Source: an uncultured Oscillospiraceae bacterium (GTDB taxonomy: Bacteria; Bacillota; Clostridia; Oscillospirales; Ruminococcaceae). Taken from it: 18,623 bases of DNA. A program made the translations under genes and the position numbers. Numbering within the stretch: the stretch's first letter is position 1; each line of letters opens with the position of its first letter. A model generated the notes under the pieces. It was given only the letters and a program-made list of their open reading frames with translations, made no database searches and was not told where the DNA came from. Location: the NCBI GenBank assembly GCA_900556525.1, contig USOZ01000010.1, positions 1 to 18,623 on the forward strand, in the 5' to 3' direction. Shown here one piece after another: positions 12,593-18,623 of this stretch.

Positions 12593-13990
12593 ATGCCCTA
12601 CATCAATTTTTCCGATGATGATCTTTACCGTGCGAATACTGCTGATTTGGTTTTGTTTCTTCAAGGTCATGGGGAGCAGGTGAAAAAGGTCGGCTCGACA
12701 TATCGGTACATCTACACGGACGGCAGCGGAACGCATGACAGCGTTACTATCAGCGGCGGCAAGTGGTACGATCACAAAAATCAGCGCGGCGGTTATGCGG
12801 TTAAGTTTCTGCAGGAGTTCCTCGGTTTTTCTTTTCAGGATTCCGTGCTTGAATTGCTCGGCGGGAATTGCAGCGCGCAAATTGCAAAACCATCGACAAA
12901 GCCCGTCACCAAGCCATTTGAGCTGCCCGAACCCAACTCGGATATGCGGCGGGTTTTCGCGTATCTGACAAAGCAAAGATTTATCGATCTGCAGATAATC
13001 TCGCACTTCGCACACGAACACAAAATCTACGAGGACAGAAAATACCACAATGTTGTGTTCGTTGGATTGGACGAGAACGGAACTCCAAAGCAAGCCTCTG
13101 TGCGTTCGACTTTGAGTTTTGGGAAAACATTTCGCATAACGGTCGCGGGTTCGGATACAAAATACAGCTTCTCTCATTTCGGAAATGACGAGAAGCTGTT
13201 TGTTTTTGAAGCACCGATAGATATGCTGTCGTTTATTACGCTGTACCCAAATGATTGGAAAAATCATAGCTACATCGCTATGAATGGTGTGTATGAGAGT
13301 GCTGTGCTGAAAGCATTGGAGAGCCATTCCAACCTCAACCAAATATATCTCTGTACGGACAACGATGAAGGTGGAATTGAAGCAGCGGAACGGCTACGGG
13401 ATATTCTTGTGGAGAAAGGCTACACGGATATTTACCGTATCGCTCCACAGTTTAAAGATTGGAACGAGTGCTTGAAGCAGCATTACGGCGCGGAATATAT
13501 TCCCGCCGTTCCTCACGAGCGCAGAGAATTGTACTTACAGAGCACTGTCGAACTGAATGAGATGAAAATCAACCCAAATCGCATCGCCGCGGATCTCATA
13601 GCCACATACAACTCCGCCGACCGAATACGATTGGCGGAGTTTTCTGTTGCGGCAAGCGAGCATTTTCTGAAAATCGCAGGTGAGGAATTTCCGCTTGAAC
13701 TGATGAAAAATCGGCTTACAAATGAATACAAAGCCTATCAGGATAAAGGCAGCGCCTCCGTTAAACTCGGCAAGCTGCAAAACGCGATGACAACGGGATT
13801 GGAGCAGCTTCGTAAGCCATCGCAGACCGCCGCCGAGTTGAAAATAACGGCAAGGAAATTATACGATATAGCGGATCACGCTCTTCGGTTGGCGGCAGAG
13901 GAAACGCTTGTTCAGCGAGCCGAGCAAAAGGAAACGTCCGAGAAATCACCCTCGGACGAGCCTCAATTTTCGCGAGCAATGAGTATGTAA
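12593..13990 (+). CDS. DUF3991 and TOPRIM domain protein (primase-like)
   Basis: 465 residues from ATG 12593, seven bases after AGAAAGGAAG (12577-12586). Residues 1-88 are the N-terminal zinc-finger-like region without cysteines (ANTADLVLFLQGHGEQ...DSVTISGGKWYDHKNQRGGYAVKFLQEF) that precedes DUF3991. Residues about 110-190 are DUF3991 (MRRVFAYLTKQRFI ... HNVVFVGLDENGTPKQA). A TOPRIM domain follows at 200-290, with Glu206 in LFVFEAPIDMLSF and the DxD pair Asp256/Asp258 in LCTDNDEGG. These proteins are thought to prime or process DNA during ICE replication or after transfer. Family standard length; intact. A 17-bp near-perfect hairpin (13164-13199) lies immediately before the TOPRIM glutamate. 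Confidence 0.85.
   Translation: MPYINFSDDDLYRANTADLVLFLQGHGEQVKKVGSTYRYIYTDGSGTHDSVTISGGKWYDHKNQRGGYAVKFLQEFLGFSFQDSVLELLGGNCSAQIAKPSTKPVTKPFELPEPNSDMRRVFAYLTKQRFIDLQIISHFAHEHKIYEDRKYHNVVFVGLDENGTPKQASVRSTLSFGKTFRITVAGSDTKYSFSHFGNDEKLFVFEAPIDMLSFITLYPNDWKNHSYIAMNGVYESAVLKALESHSNLNQIYLCTDNDEGGIEAAERLRDILVEKGYTDIYRIAPQFKDWNECLKQHYGAEYIPAVPHERRELYLQSTVELNEMKINPNRIAADLIATYNSADRIRLAEFSVAASEHFLKIAGEEFPLELMKNRLTNEYKAYQDKGSASVKLGKLQNAMTTGLEQLRKPSQTAAELKITARKLYDIADHALRLAAEETLVQRAEQKETSEKSPSDEPQFSRAMSM
13164..13207 (+). terminator. Long intragenic hairpin with T-rich tail in the DUF3991/TOPRIM gene
   Basis: ACAGCTTCTC plus TCATTTC (13164-13180) pair with GAAATGA (13182-13188), a single unpaired C, and GAGAAGCTGT (13190-13199), giving 17 pairs with one bulge. 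TTGTTTTT follows. It is far longer than expected by chance in coding DNA, and its shape is that of a Rho-independent terminator on the coding strand. Confidence 0.45.
13610..13643 (+). terminator. Intragenic 9-bp hairpin with TTTT
   Basis: AACTCCGCC (13610-13618) pairs perfectly with GGCGGAGTT (13633-13641) across a 14-base loop; the T run is TTTT (13640-13643). It is the second hairpin in the DUF3991/TOPRIM gene and weaker as a terminator. Confidence 0.3.
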
Positions 13991-14002
13991 TCGGGGGACG
14001 AA

Positions 14003-15778
14003 ATGAACACATCACAAATTTTTCTGCTCTGCTTATGCGGAGCATTTTTTCTTGTAGTGGCGCTGATCGCCGCAATTGGCGATCACTACTCGCTCAAGGG
14101 GATACCCAATAAGCCCGTGGGCAACGGGCAGCACGGAACGGCGAGGTTTGCGACCAACGGAGAGGTCACAAAAACCTACAAGCACATACCCTACACACCC
14201 CGAATGTGGCGCAAGGGCGAACAGCTTCCGAGCGTGGACGGTCTGATAGTCGGTTGTCACGAAACAGTGGGAGGAATGACCGCGCTCGTTGACGATGCGG
14301 ATATTCACACCTTGATGATCGGTGCGTCCGGCATCGGCAAGACCGCGAATTTTTTGTACCCGAACATCGAGTATTGCTGCGCGGCGGGAATGTCGTTTGT
14401 CACCACCGACAGCAAAGGCGACCTTTACCGCAACACCGCGACCATTGCCGAGAGGTATTACGGTTACAAAATTTCGGTTATCGACCTGCGAAATCCCACC
14501 CGCAGCAGCGGGTACAATATGCTGTATCTTGTGAATAAATATATGGATTTATACAAGATAGAGGGCAAGTTGGAGTATAAGGCAAAGTCCGAAAAGTTCG
14601 CAAAAATAACCGCCAAAACTATAATTTCGGCGGACGGAAATGTGTCAAATATGGGACAGAACGCGTTTTTCTATGAAGCAGCGGAGGGCTTGCTGACGGC
14701 GGTAATTTTACTTATCGCGGAGTTTTGCCCGCCCGAAAAAAGGCATATTATCAGCGTGTTCAAGCTAATTCAAGACCTGCTCGCGCCGTCCGGAACGAAA
14801 GGCGTGTCGCGGTTTCAAATGCTGATCGATAAGCTGCCCGGCGAACATAAGGCGAGGTGGTTTGCGGGCGCGGCACTCAATTCGTCAGATCAGGCAATGG
14901 CGAGTGTTATGTCTACCGCGCTGTCAAGATTGAACTCGTTTATTGATTCGGAACTCGAACAAATTCTCTGTTTCGATACGAGTATTGATGTTGAGAACTT
15001 CTGCAATCACAAATCCGCGATATATCTTGTACTACCAGAGGAGGATGCCACTAAGCACTTTTTGATCTCGTTGATTTTTCAGCAGCTCTACCGCGAGATT
15101 TTAACTGTTGCCGATGAAAAGGGCGGTCAGCTTGAAAAGCGCGTAATGTTCTACATGGACGAGATAGGAACACTTCCTAAAGTTGACGGCTTGGAGATGA
15201 TATTCTCCGCATCACGTTCTCGAAAGGTTTCAATTGTGGCAATCATACAATCGCTTGCGCAGTTTGAGAAAACTTACGGCAAAGAGGGGACAGAAATTAT
15301 TGTGGACAACTGCCAATGCACTCTGTTCGGAGCGTTCGCGCCCAATTCCAAGACCGCCGAGACGATGTCTCAGAACCTCGGAAAGCAGACCGTTCTCAGC
15401 GGCTCGGTATCGCGTTCCGCAAGCAAGGATGGCTCATCGAGGTCATTGCAGATGATAGAACGTCCGCTGATGACCGTGGACGAGCTGAAGTCCATGCCGA
15501 AAGGTCACTTCATCGTGATGAAAACGGGCTGTCACCCGATGAAAACACGCTTAAAGCTGTTCTTCAAGTGGGGTATCCAATTTGAGGACGCATATTCGAT
15601 TGAGGAAAAATCCGAGCGTAAGGTGCAATATGCCGACAGCAAAGAGGTTGAGGCAGCTGTGCTGGAGAGGTTTCCTCTCAAACCTGTTCCGATGGAGTTT
15701 ACAGATAGCTTTGAGGAAATGAGTGAGGAAGTCGTGTCCAAAAAGCGTCCGCCCAAGACGAGAAAAAACGCAACTTAA
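14003..15778 (+). CDS. VirD4-like coupling protein (CD1115-type, TraG/TraD)
   Basis: 591 residues. One N-terminal membrane helix (residues about 5-26) anchors a cytoplasmic RecA-like ATPase. Walker A is GASGIGKT at 107-114; Walker B is MFYMDEIG with Asp386-Glu387. Family landmarks include HGTARFATNGE near residue 45, FVTTDSKGDLYR after Walker A, and SRSRKVSIVAIIQSLAQFEKTYG after Walker B. The hexameric coupling protein recognises the relaxosome and feeds the relaxase-bound strand to the channel. In many related elements it lies upstream of virB6/prgI/virB4; here it is the last gene of the run, behind the relaxase and DUF3991/TOPRIM genes. The start ATG 14003 has GGGGGA at 13993-13998. Intact. 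Confidence 0.92.
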   Translation: MNTSQIFLLCLCGAFFLVVALIAAIGDHYSLKGIPNKPVGNGQHGTARFATNGEVTKTYKHIPYTPRMWRKGEQLPSVDGLIVGCHETVGGMTALVDDADIHTLMIGASGIGKTANFLYPNIEYCCAAGMSFVTTDSKGDLYRNTATIAERYYGYKISVIDLRNPTRSSGYNMLYLVNKYMDLYKIEGKLEYKAKSEKFAKITAKTIISADGNVSNMGQNAFFYEAAEGLLTAVILLIAEFCPPEKRHIISVFKLIQDLLAPSGTKGVSRFQMLIDKLPGEHKARWFAGAALNSSDQAMASVMSTALSRLNSFIDSELEQILCFDTSIDVENFCNHKSAIYLVLPEEDATKHFLISLIFQQLYREILTVADEKGGQLEKRVMFYMDEIGTLPKVDGLEMIFSASRSRKVSIVAIIQSLAQFEKTYGKEGTEIIVDNCQCTLFGAFAPNSKTAETMSQNLGKQTVLSGSVSRSASKDGSSRSLQMIERPLMTVDELKSMPKGHFIVMKTGCHPMKTRLKLFFKWGIQFEDAYSIEEKSERKVQYADSKEVEAAVLERFPLKPVPMEFTDSFEEMSEEVVSKKRPPKTRKNAT

Positions 15779-15786
15779 GATTTATA

Positions 15787-15808
15787 ATCCGCATATCGGA
15801 TATTTTTT
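15787..15808 (+). terminator. Small hairpin with T6 after virD4
   Basis: ATCCG (15787-15791) and CGGAT (15797-15801) form a short stem followed by A and six T. It lies 9 bases after the virD4 stop and directly before the much stronger hairpin at 15815; the two probably act in tandem. Confidence 0.5.
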
Positions 15809-15814
15809 GAAATG

Positions 15815-15857
15815 AAAAGCAAGTACGCTGAAAAATATCCGTACTTGCTTTTTATTT
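15815..15857 (+). terminator. Rho-independent terminator of the conjugation operon
   Basis: AAAAGCAAGTACG (15815-15827) pairs perfectly with CGTACTTGCTTTT (15840-15852) across a 12-base loop, followed by further T. The A-rich left flank makes it potentially bidirectional. It separates the transfer genes from the integrase. Confidence 0.88.
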
Positions 15858-15889
15858 CGTAAATTCTTCAAATATGTGAAGGTGATCAT

Positions 15890-15928
15890 ACTGCGGTTTA
15901 AAGGTGTGCGCTATAATTTAAGCGCAGT
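15890..15928. promoter_or_regulatory. Nested inverted repeats around a TATAAT upstream of the integrase
   Basis: ACTGCG (15890-15895) matches CGCAGT (15923-15928), with TTTAAA/TTTAA inside each arm; alternatively TGCGCT (15907-15912) pairs with AGCGCA (15921-15926). A TATAAT box (15912-15917) lies between the inner arms, so a protein bound here would cover a -10 element. No good -35 precedes it. Direct repeats TTTGTAAA at 15961 and 15976 follow. Confidence 0.4.
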
Positions 15929-16016
15929 CTATCTGCATTATTATATCACATAAAACACTATTTGTAAAGCCCAAATTTGTAAAAAATCTAATCTGTTTTG
16001 TGGCTGAATTAATATT

Positions 16017-16028
16017 TCAGCCGTCAGA
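16017..16028 (+). repeat. 12-bp direct repeat, copy 1 (before integrase)
   Basis: TCAGCCGTCAGA occurs here and again at 17165-17176, flanking the integrase gene. A shorter CGTCAGA also occurs at 16034-16040. GGCTGAA at 16002-16008 forms an inverted partner of TTCAGCC at 16016-16022. These could be integrase arm-binding sites or attachment-related sequence. Confidence 0.6.
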
Positions 16029-16052
16029 CCAAGCGTCAGAAAGGAAGCAAAA

Positions 16053-17159
16053 ATGAGAAACGCAATGAATATTTACAAGAGAAAAGACGGTCGTTTTGAG
16101 GGACGGATTCCTCTCGGATATGACGATAACGGCAAAATCGAATATAAATATCTGTATGCGAAAAGCCTTGCCGAGATAAAAGAAAAAATGCTTTACGCAT
16201 ACGCTGATGCGGGAAGTCCGGAGCGCGTAGCCTGTGACAAAACCTTTAAGAATCTGTGCGAGGAATGGCTTGCGTCCGCAAAGCTGCGGGTCAAGCATTC
16301 CAGTTATTGCTGCTATGAAAAGCTGATAAACAAGCACATTATACCCTATTTCGGGAATATCGGATACGGCGAACTCGGTACGCCTGTTATAAATGAGTTT
16401 TCGGAGCACAAGCTGAAATTCGGCAAGGTGAACGGCTTCGGCGGTTTGTCGGCAAAAAGCGTTCACGATATTCTTGTTGTAATGCACTCTGTGGCGAAGT
16501 ACGCGGAACGGGAATACGGTTATCGGAACCCTATGTGTAATATTTCCATGCCGAAATCCGAAAGCAAGGAAACTAAAGTGTTTAACAAGGACGAGCGCGG
16601 CAGGTTACAGAATTATCTCCAAAGTAATCTCACCAAAAGCAATCTGGGAATACTGCTGACAATGTATTCGGGGCTTCGCATTGGGGAACTTTGTGCGCTG
16701 ACATGGAACGATATTGATTTTAAAAACGGCGTTGTCCGCGTTTCTAAAGCGCTCCAGCGTGTTCCCGATAAATCCGGTAAGGGAAAAACGGCGCTCATCG
16801 TTACTTCTCCCAAGAGCAAGACCTCGGTGAGAGATATTCCGGTTCCCGCATTTGTTTTGGATATTCTGAAACAAAACGAACGCTCCGGCTATATTCTTTC
16901 GGGAAATAATAAGCCCGTAGAGCCGCGCACCATGCAGAACCGCTTTAAGGCGGTTCTGAAAGAATGCGGCGTTCGCAGCGCCAATTTTCATCTGATCCGC
17001 CACACTTATGCTACCGTATGTATCGAGAGCGGGTTTGACGCCAAGACCGTGAGCGAGCTGCTTGGACATTCAAATGTCAACATCACGCTCAACCGTTATG
17101 TTCATTCCTCTATGGAGATGAAGAAGAAATGCGTTGACAGGCTTAACCTTGCGGCGTAA
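16053..17159 (+). CDS. Tyrosine recombinase / ICE integrase
   Basis: 368 residues from ATG 16053 (AGGAAG at 16042-16047, 5-base spacing). An N-terminal AP2-like arm-binding region (residues 1-55: YKRKDGRFEGRIPLGYDDNG) precedes the SAM-like core-binding domain (about 63-165) and the catalytic domain. The catalytic set is complete: Arg209 in SGLRIGELCAL, Lys in the TSPKSKTSVRDIPV hairpin near 253, His313 and Arg316 in HLIRHTYAT, His339 in LLGHSNVN and the nucleophile Tyr349 in NRYVH. It cuts and joins att sites to insert or excise the element. It resembles the Tn916/Tn1549 class. No excisionase gene is visible beside it. A perfect 9-bp hairpin (16935-16958) lies within. Confidence 0.93.
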   Translation: MRNAMNIYKRKDGRFEGRIPLGYDDNGKIEYKYLYAKSLAEIKEKMLYAYADAGSPERVACDKTFKNLCEEWLASAKLRVKHSSYCCYEKLINKHIIPYFGNIGYGELGTPVINEFSEHKLKFGKVNGFGGLSAKSVHDILVVMHSVAKYAEREYGYRNPMCNISMPKSESKETKVFNKDERGRLQNYLQSNLTKSNLGILLTMYSGLRIGELCALTWNDIDFKNGVVRVSKALQRVPDKSGKGKTALIVTSPKSKTSVRDIPVPAFVLDILKQNERSGYILSGNNKPVEPRTMQNRFKAVLKECGVRSANFHLIRHTYATVCIESGFDAKTVSELLGHSNVNITLNRYVHSSMEMKKKCVDRLNLAA

Positions 17160-17164
17160 GTTTG

Positions 17165-17176
17165 TCAGCCGTCAGA
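17165..17176 (+). repeat. 12-bp direct repeat, copy 2 (after integrase)
   Basis: Second copy of TCAGCCGTCAGA, five bases after the integrase stop. Nearby TACGCCG pairs with CGGCGTA at the integrase stop. The region 17160-17358 is otherwise AT-rich, contains no tRNA or gene, and probably holds the right end of the element. Confidence 0.6.
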
Positions 17177-17308
17177 TTTAAAAATGTACGCCGTCGCAAA
17201 ACGTATTATATAGCCGAATTGTTGCGTTATTACCCGTATTTGAAGATTTTGCGAAAGCAAATCCTTGCCTAAGTATCTTTATTATACCGCATTCCACGGA
17301 TATATACA

Positions 17309-17337
17309 TTGATTTTATAAGAAATATATGGTATAAT
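17309..17337 (+). promoter_or_regulatory. Sigma-A type promoter of the LytTR regulator gene
   Basis: TTGATT (17309-17314), a 17-base spacer and a perfect TATAAT (17332-17337). It is followed by GGGGGTGAGG just before ATG 17359, so the leader is short. One of the best promoter matches in the window. Confidence 0.75.
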
Positions 17338-17358
17338 GTAAGATATGGGGGTGAGGAT

Positions 17359-18081
17359 ATGATAAGAATAGCTGTTTGCGATGATTTTAAGGATACAGTC
17401 AATCAAGTGAATGGGTATTTGTCTGAATACCAACAGCTTAGGAATCGAAAGCTCGATATTAAATCTTTTTTCAACGCAGAGGATCTGTGGGAATATTTAA
17501 GGAAAAATCGCTGCGATCTGATAATCCTTGATATCGAGTTTGTTAAGATGAATGGCGTGGAACTTGGACATCTCATTAGAACGGAACTGAAAGATAATAT
17601 TATAAAAATTGTCTACATATCAGCCAAAAACTGTTATGATAGGCTACTTTTTGATGTACAACCTCTTAATTTCCTTCAAAAACCCATAGACAAAGAAAAG
17701 CTGTTTAAAATGATTGACTTGACCATACAGCTTTCAAACAATAATGAACGGTTCTTTACATTTGAAAATAAGCAGGGGGCATTTAGAATAAAATTTAGTG
17801 ATATACTGTACTTTGAGAGCTTTGACCACGATATAAAAATCGCAACAGCAAGCGGAAACTATGAATTTAAATCCACTCTGTCGGAAGTAATGAAGCAGCT
17901 ATCCAATTCGAGATTTTTACAAGTGCATCGTTCTTACATTATAAATTACAACAACACAAGCCATATTAAATATGAAGAAATAACCATGTCGAACGGCGAC
18001 AAAATATCTGTCAGCAGAGACAGGCGTAAGGAAGTACGGAAAATCATATCCGAGTGGGAAGGAGTAGGTGTAGGAATATGA
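17359..18081 (+). CDS. LytTR-family response regulator (AgrA-like)
   Basis: 240 residues. A receiver domain covers about 1-120: acidic pocket Asp8-Asp9, phospho-acceptor Asp58 in LIILDIEF, the Ser/Thr-type switch in VYISAK and the conserved lysine in NFLQKPID. A LytTR DNA-binding domain covers about 135-235 with IKFSDILYFES, STLSEVMKQL and FLQVHRSYIINYNN. LytTR regulators control quorum sensing, bacteriocin or surface programmes in Firmicutes. Its codons are far more AT-rich than those of the ICE. It has its own promoter and its stop overlaps the next start (ATGA), as usual for agr-type regulator/sensor pairs. Whether it is ICE cargo or flanking chromosome cannot be decided here. Confidence 0.9.
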   Translation: MIRIAVCDDFKDTVNQVNGYLSEYQQLRNRKLDIKSFFNAEDLWEYLRKNRCDLIILDIEFVKMNGVELGHLIRTELKDNIIKIVYISAKNCYDRLLFDVQPLNFLQKPIDKEKLFKMIDLTIQLSNNNERFFTFENKQGAFRIKFSDILYFESFDHDIKIATASGNYEFKSTLSEVMKQLSNSRFLQVHRSYIINYNNTSHIKYEEITMSNGDKISVSRDRRKEVRKIISEWEGVGVGI

Positions 18082-18623
18082 ATGAGTTTATGCTATACAC
18101 GTTAACCTATCTGTTTTCACAGGCATTGGGAATATATTCAATCTATAAACTGGTGAGAGCATTTTTTGAAGAATGCATAGTAAAAAGATGTGTTGAAGTG
18201 AGCGCATTTGTGGGATACTATATATTGAGTTCCTTAATATATCTGATATTAAACATTCCAATAGCAAATTTTGCGGTGAATATTATATCGGTTTTCTTGC
18301 TGACGTTTATGTATTCCTCATCGATTAAGAAAAAACTCCTTGTAGATGTTTTGGCTTACATTTTTATGGCAGGTGCGGAAACATTGGTTGTGTCTTTAAC
18401 AGGACACCTCAATTTTTCTATTGTTGAAAGAAATGATTATAATTCAATATTTGGCATAGTTGTTATAAATATTTTGAAATATGTAGTATCAATGATGGTC
18501 AGCGGATTTAAGAACATAAAGAGCGGTAACACGTTATCGTTAGTGTATTGGGTATCACTTTTAATCATGCCGATTTCATCTTTGTTTATGCTTGTTATGT
18601 TAAAAGTACTATTGATTGTTGCA
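18078..18623 (+). CDS. AgrC-like membrane sensor kinase, N-terminal part (runs off the end)
   Basis: 182 codons are open from ATG 18078 to the window edge; the start overlaps the regulator's stop. The visible part is a sensor membrane domain with about five to six hydrophobic segments, near residues 5-25, 44-58, 64-80, 90-106, 128-145 and 160-182, with short polar loops. This matches the N-terminal half of AgrC/ComD-type kinases, which bind a peptide signal and pass phosphate to the partner LytTR regulator. The histidine-kinase half would lie beyond the window, so the kinase assignment rests on membrane topology and its coupling to the regulator. No agrD-like peptide or agrB gene is seen in the window. 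Confidence 0.75.
   Translation, partial: MNEFMLYTLTYLFSQALGIYSIYKLVRAFFEECIVKRCVEVSAFVGYYILSSLIYLILNIPIANFAVNIISVFLLTFMYSSSIKKKLLVDVLAYIFMAGAETLVVSLTGHLNFSIVERNDYNSIFGIVVINILKYVVSMMVSGFKNIKSGNTLSLVYWVSLLIMPISSLFMLVMLKVLLIVA

Noticed and set aside
12530..13342. Minus-strand open frame (270 codons) opposite the DUF3991/TOPRIM gene
   Set aside because: The plus frame matches DUF3991/TOPRIM clearly; the minus frame has no motif.
15854..16052. Excisionase gene expected before the integrase
   Set aside because: No open frame of suitable length with a start and ribosome-binding site was found on either strand in this stretch.
17160..17358. tRNA gene or tRNA 3' end as attachment site
   Set aside because: No cloverleaf, T-loop or CCA-adjacent pattern could be seen; a protein-gene or intergenic site is more likely.
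1..18623. CRISPR array, rRNA, insertion sequence
   Set aside because: No regularly spaced repeats, rRNA signatures or transposase frames were seen on either strand.

Overview
The window is a composite of two unrelated kinds of DNA. Bases 1 to about 1,480 look like chromosomal DNA of a Bacteroidales-type bacterium: pieces of lepA, a family 2 glycosyltransferase and the start of a menA-like prenyltransferase, each rearranged or truncated. From about 1,490 on, the content is typical of a gut or rumen Clostridia (Ruminococcus/Oscillospiraceae-like) integrative and conjugative element (ICE). The support is its gene families (PrgI-like protein, CD1110-type VirB4, CD1115-type VirD4, MobL/MobP3-type relaxase, DUF3991/TOPRIM protein, DUF3846, DUF6103), purine-rich ribosome-binding sites and tightly overlapping genes. 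The join falls inside one open frame, so a chimeric contig is the simplest reading. The element's true left end, including most of any VirB6 gene, is not visible.

Layout: 1-~1,480 damaged Bacteroidales-like segment; ~1,490-6,130 conjugation module (possible VirB6 C-terminus, PrgI, zinc-ribbon protein, VirB4-N-terminus-like protein, two-part accessory protein, VirB4 ATPase, and a membrane protein resembling the front of the usual cell-wall hydrolase without the enzyme domain); 6,132-9,203 block of small accessory genes, with an ArdA-like tandem protein, three proteins of unknown function, DUF3846 and DUF6103; 9,204-9,631 non-coding region rich in inverted repeats, the best oriT candidate; 9,632-12,463 ribbon-helix-helix relaxosome protein, relaxase with a Sel1/TPR-like tail, and a small winged-helix protein; 12,593-15,778 DUF3991/TOPRIM protein and VirD4 coupling protein; strong terminator; 16,053-17,159 tyrosine integrase; 17,359-end AT-rich AgrA-like LytTR regulator and the start of an AgrC-like membrane sensor.

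Proposed working: the integrase moves the element in and out of the chromosome. The RHH protein and relaxase process oriT, VirD4 delivers the relaxase-DNA complex, and the VirB4/PrgI machinery exports it. The gene block beside oriT probably helps the element survive in the recipient (ArdA-like anti-restriction). All intact ICE genes read on the + strand. The LytTR/sensor pair may be cargo or the flanking chromosome; its base composition differs clearly from the ICE.
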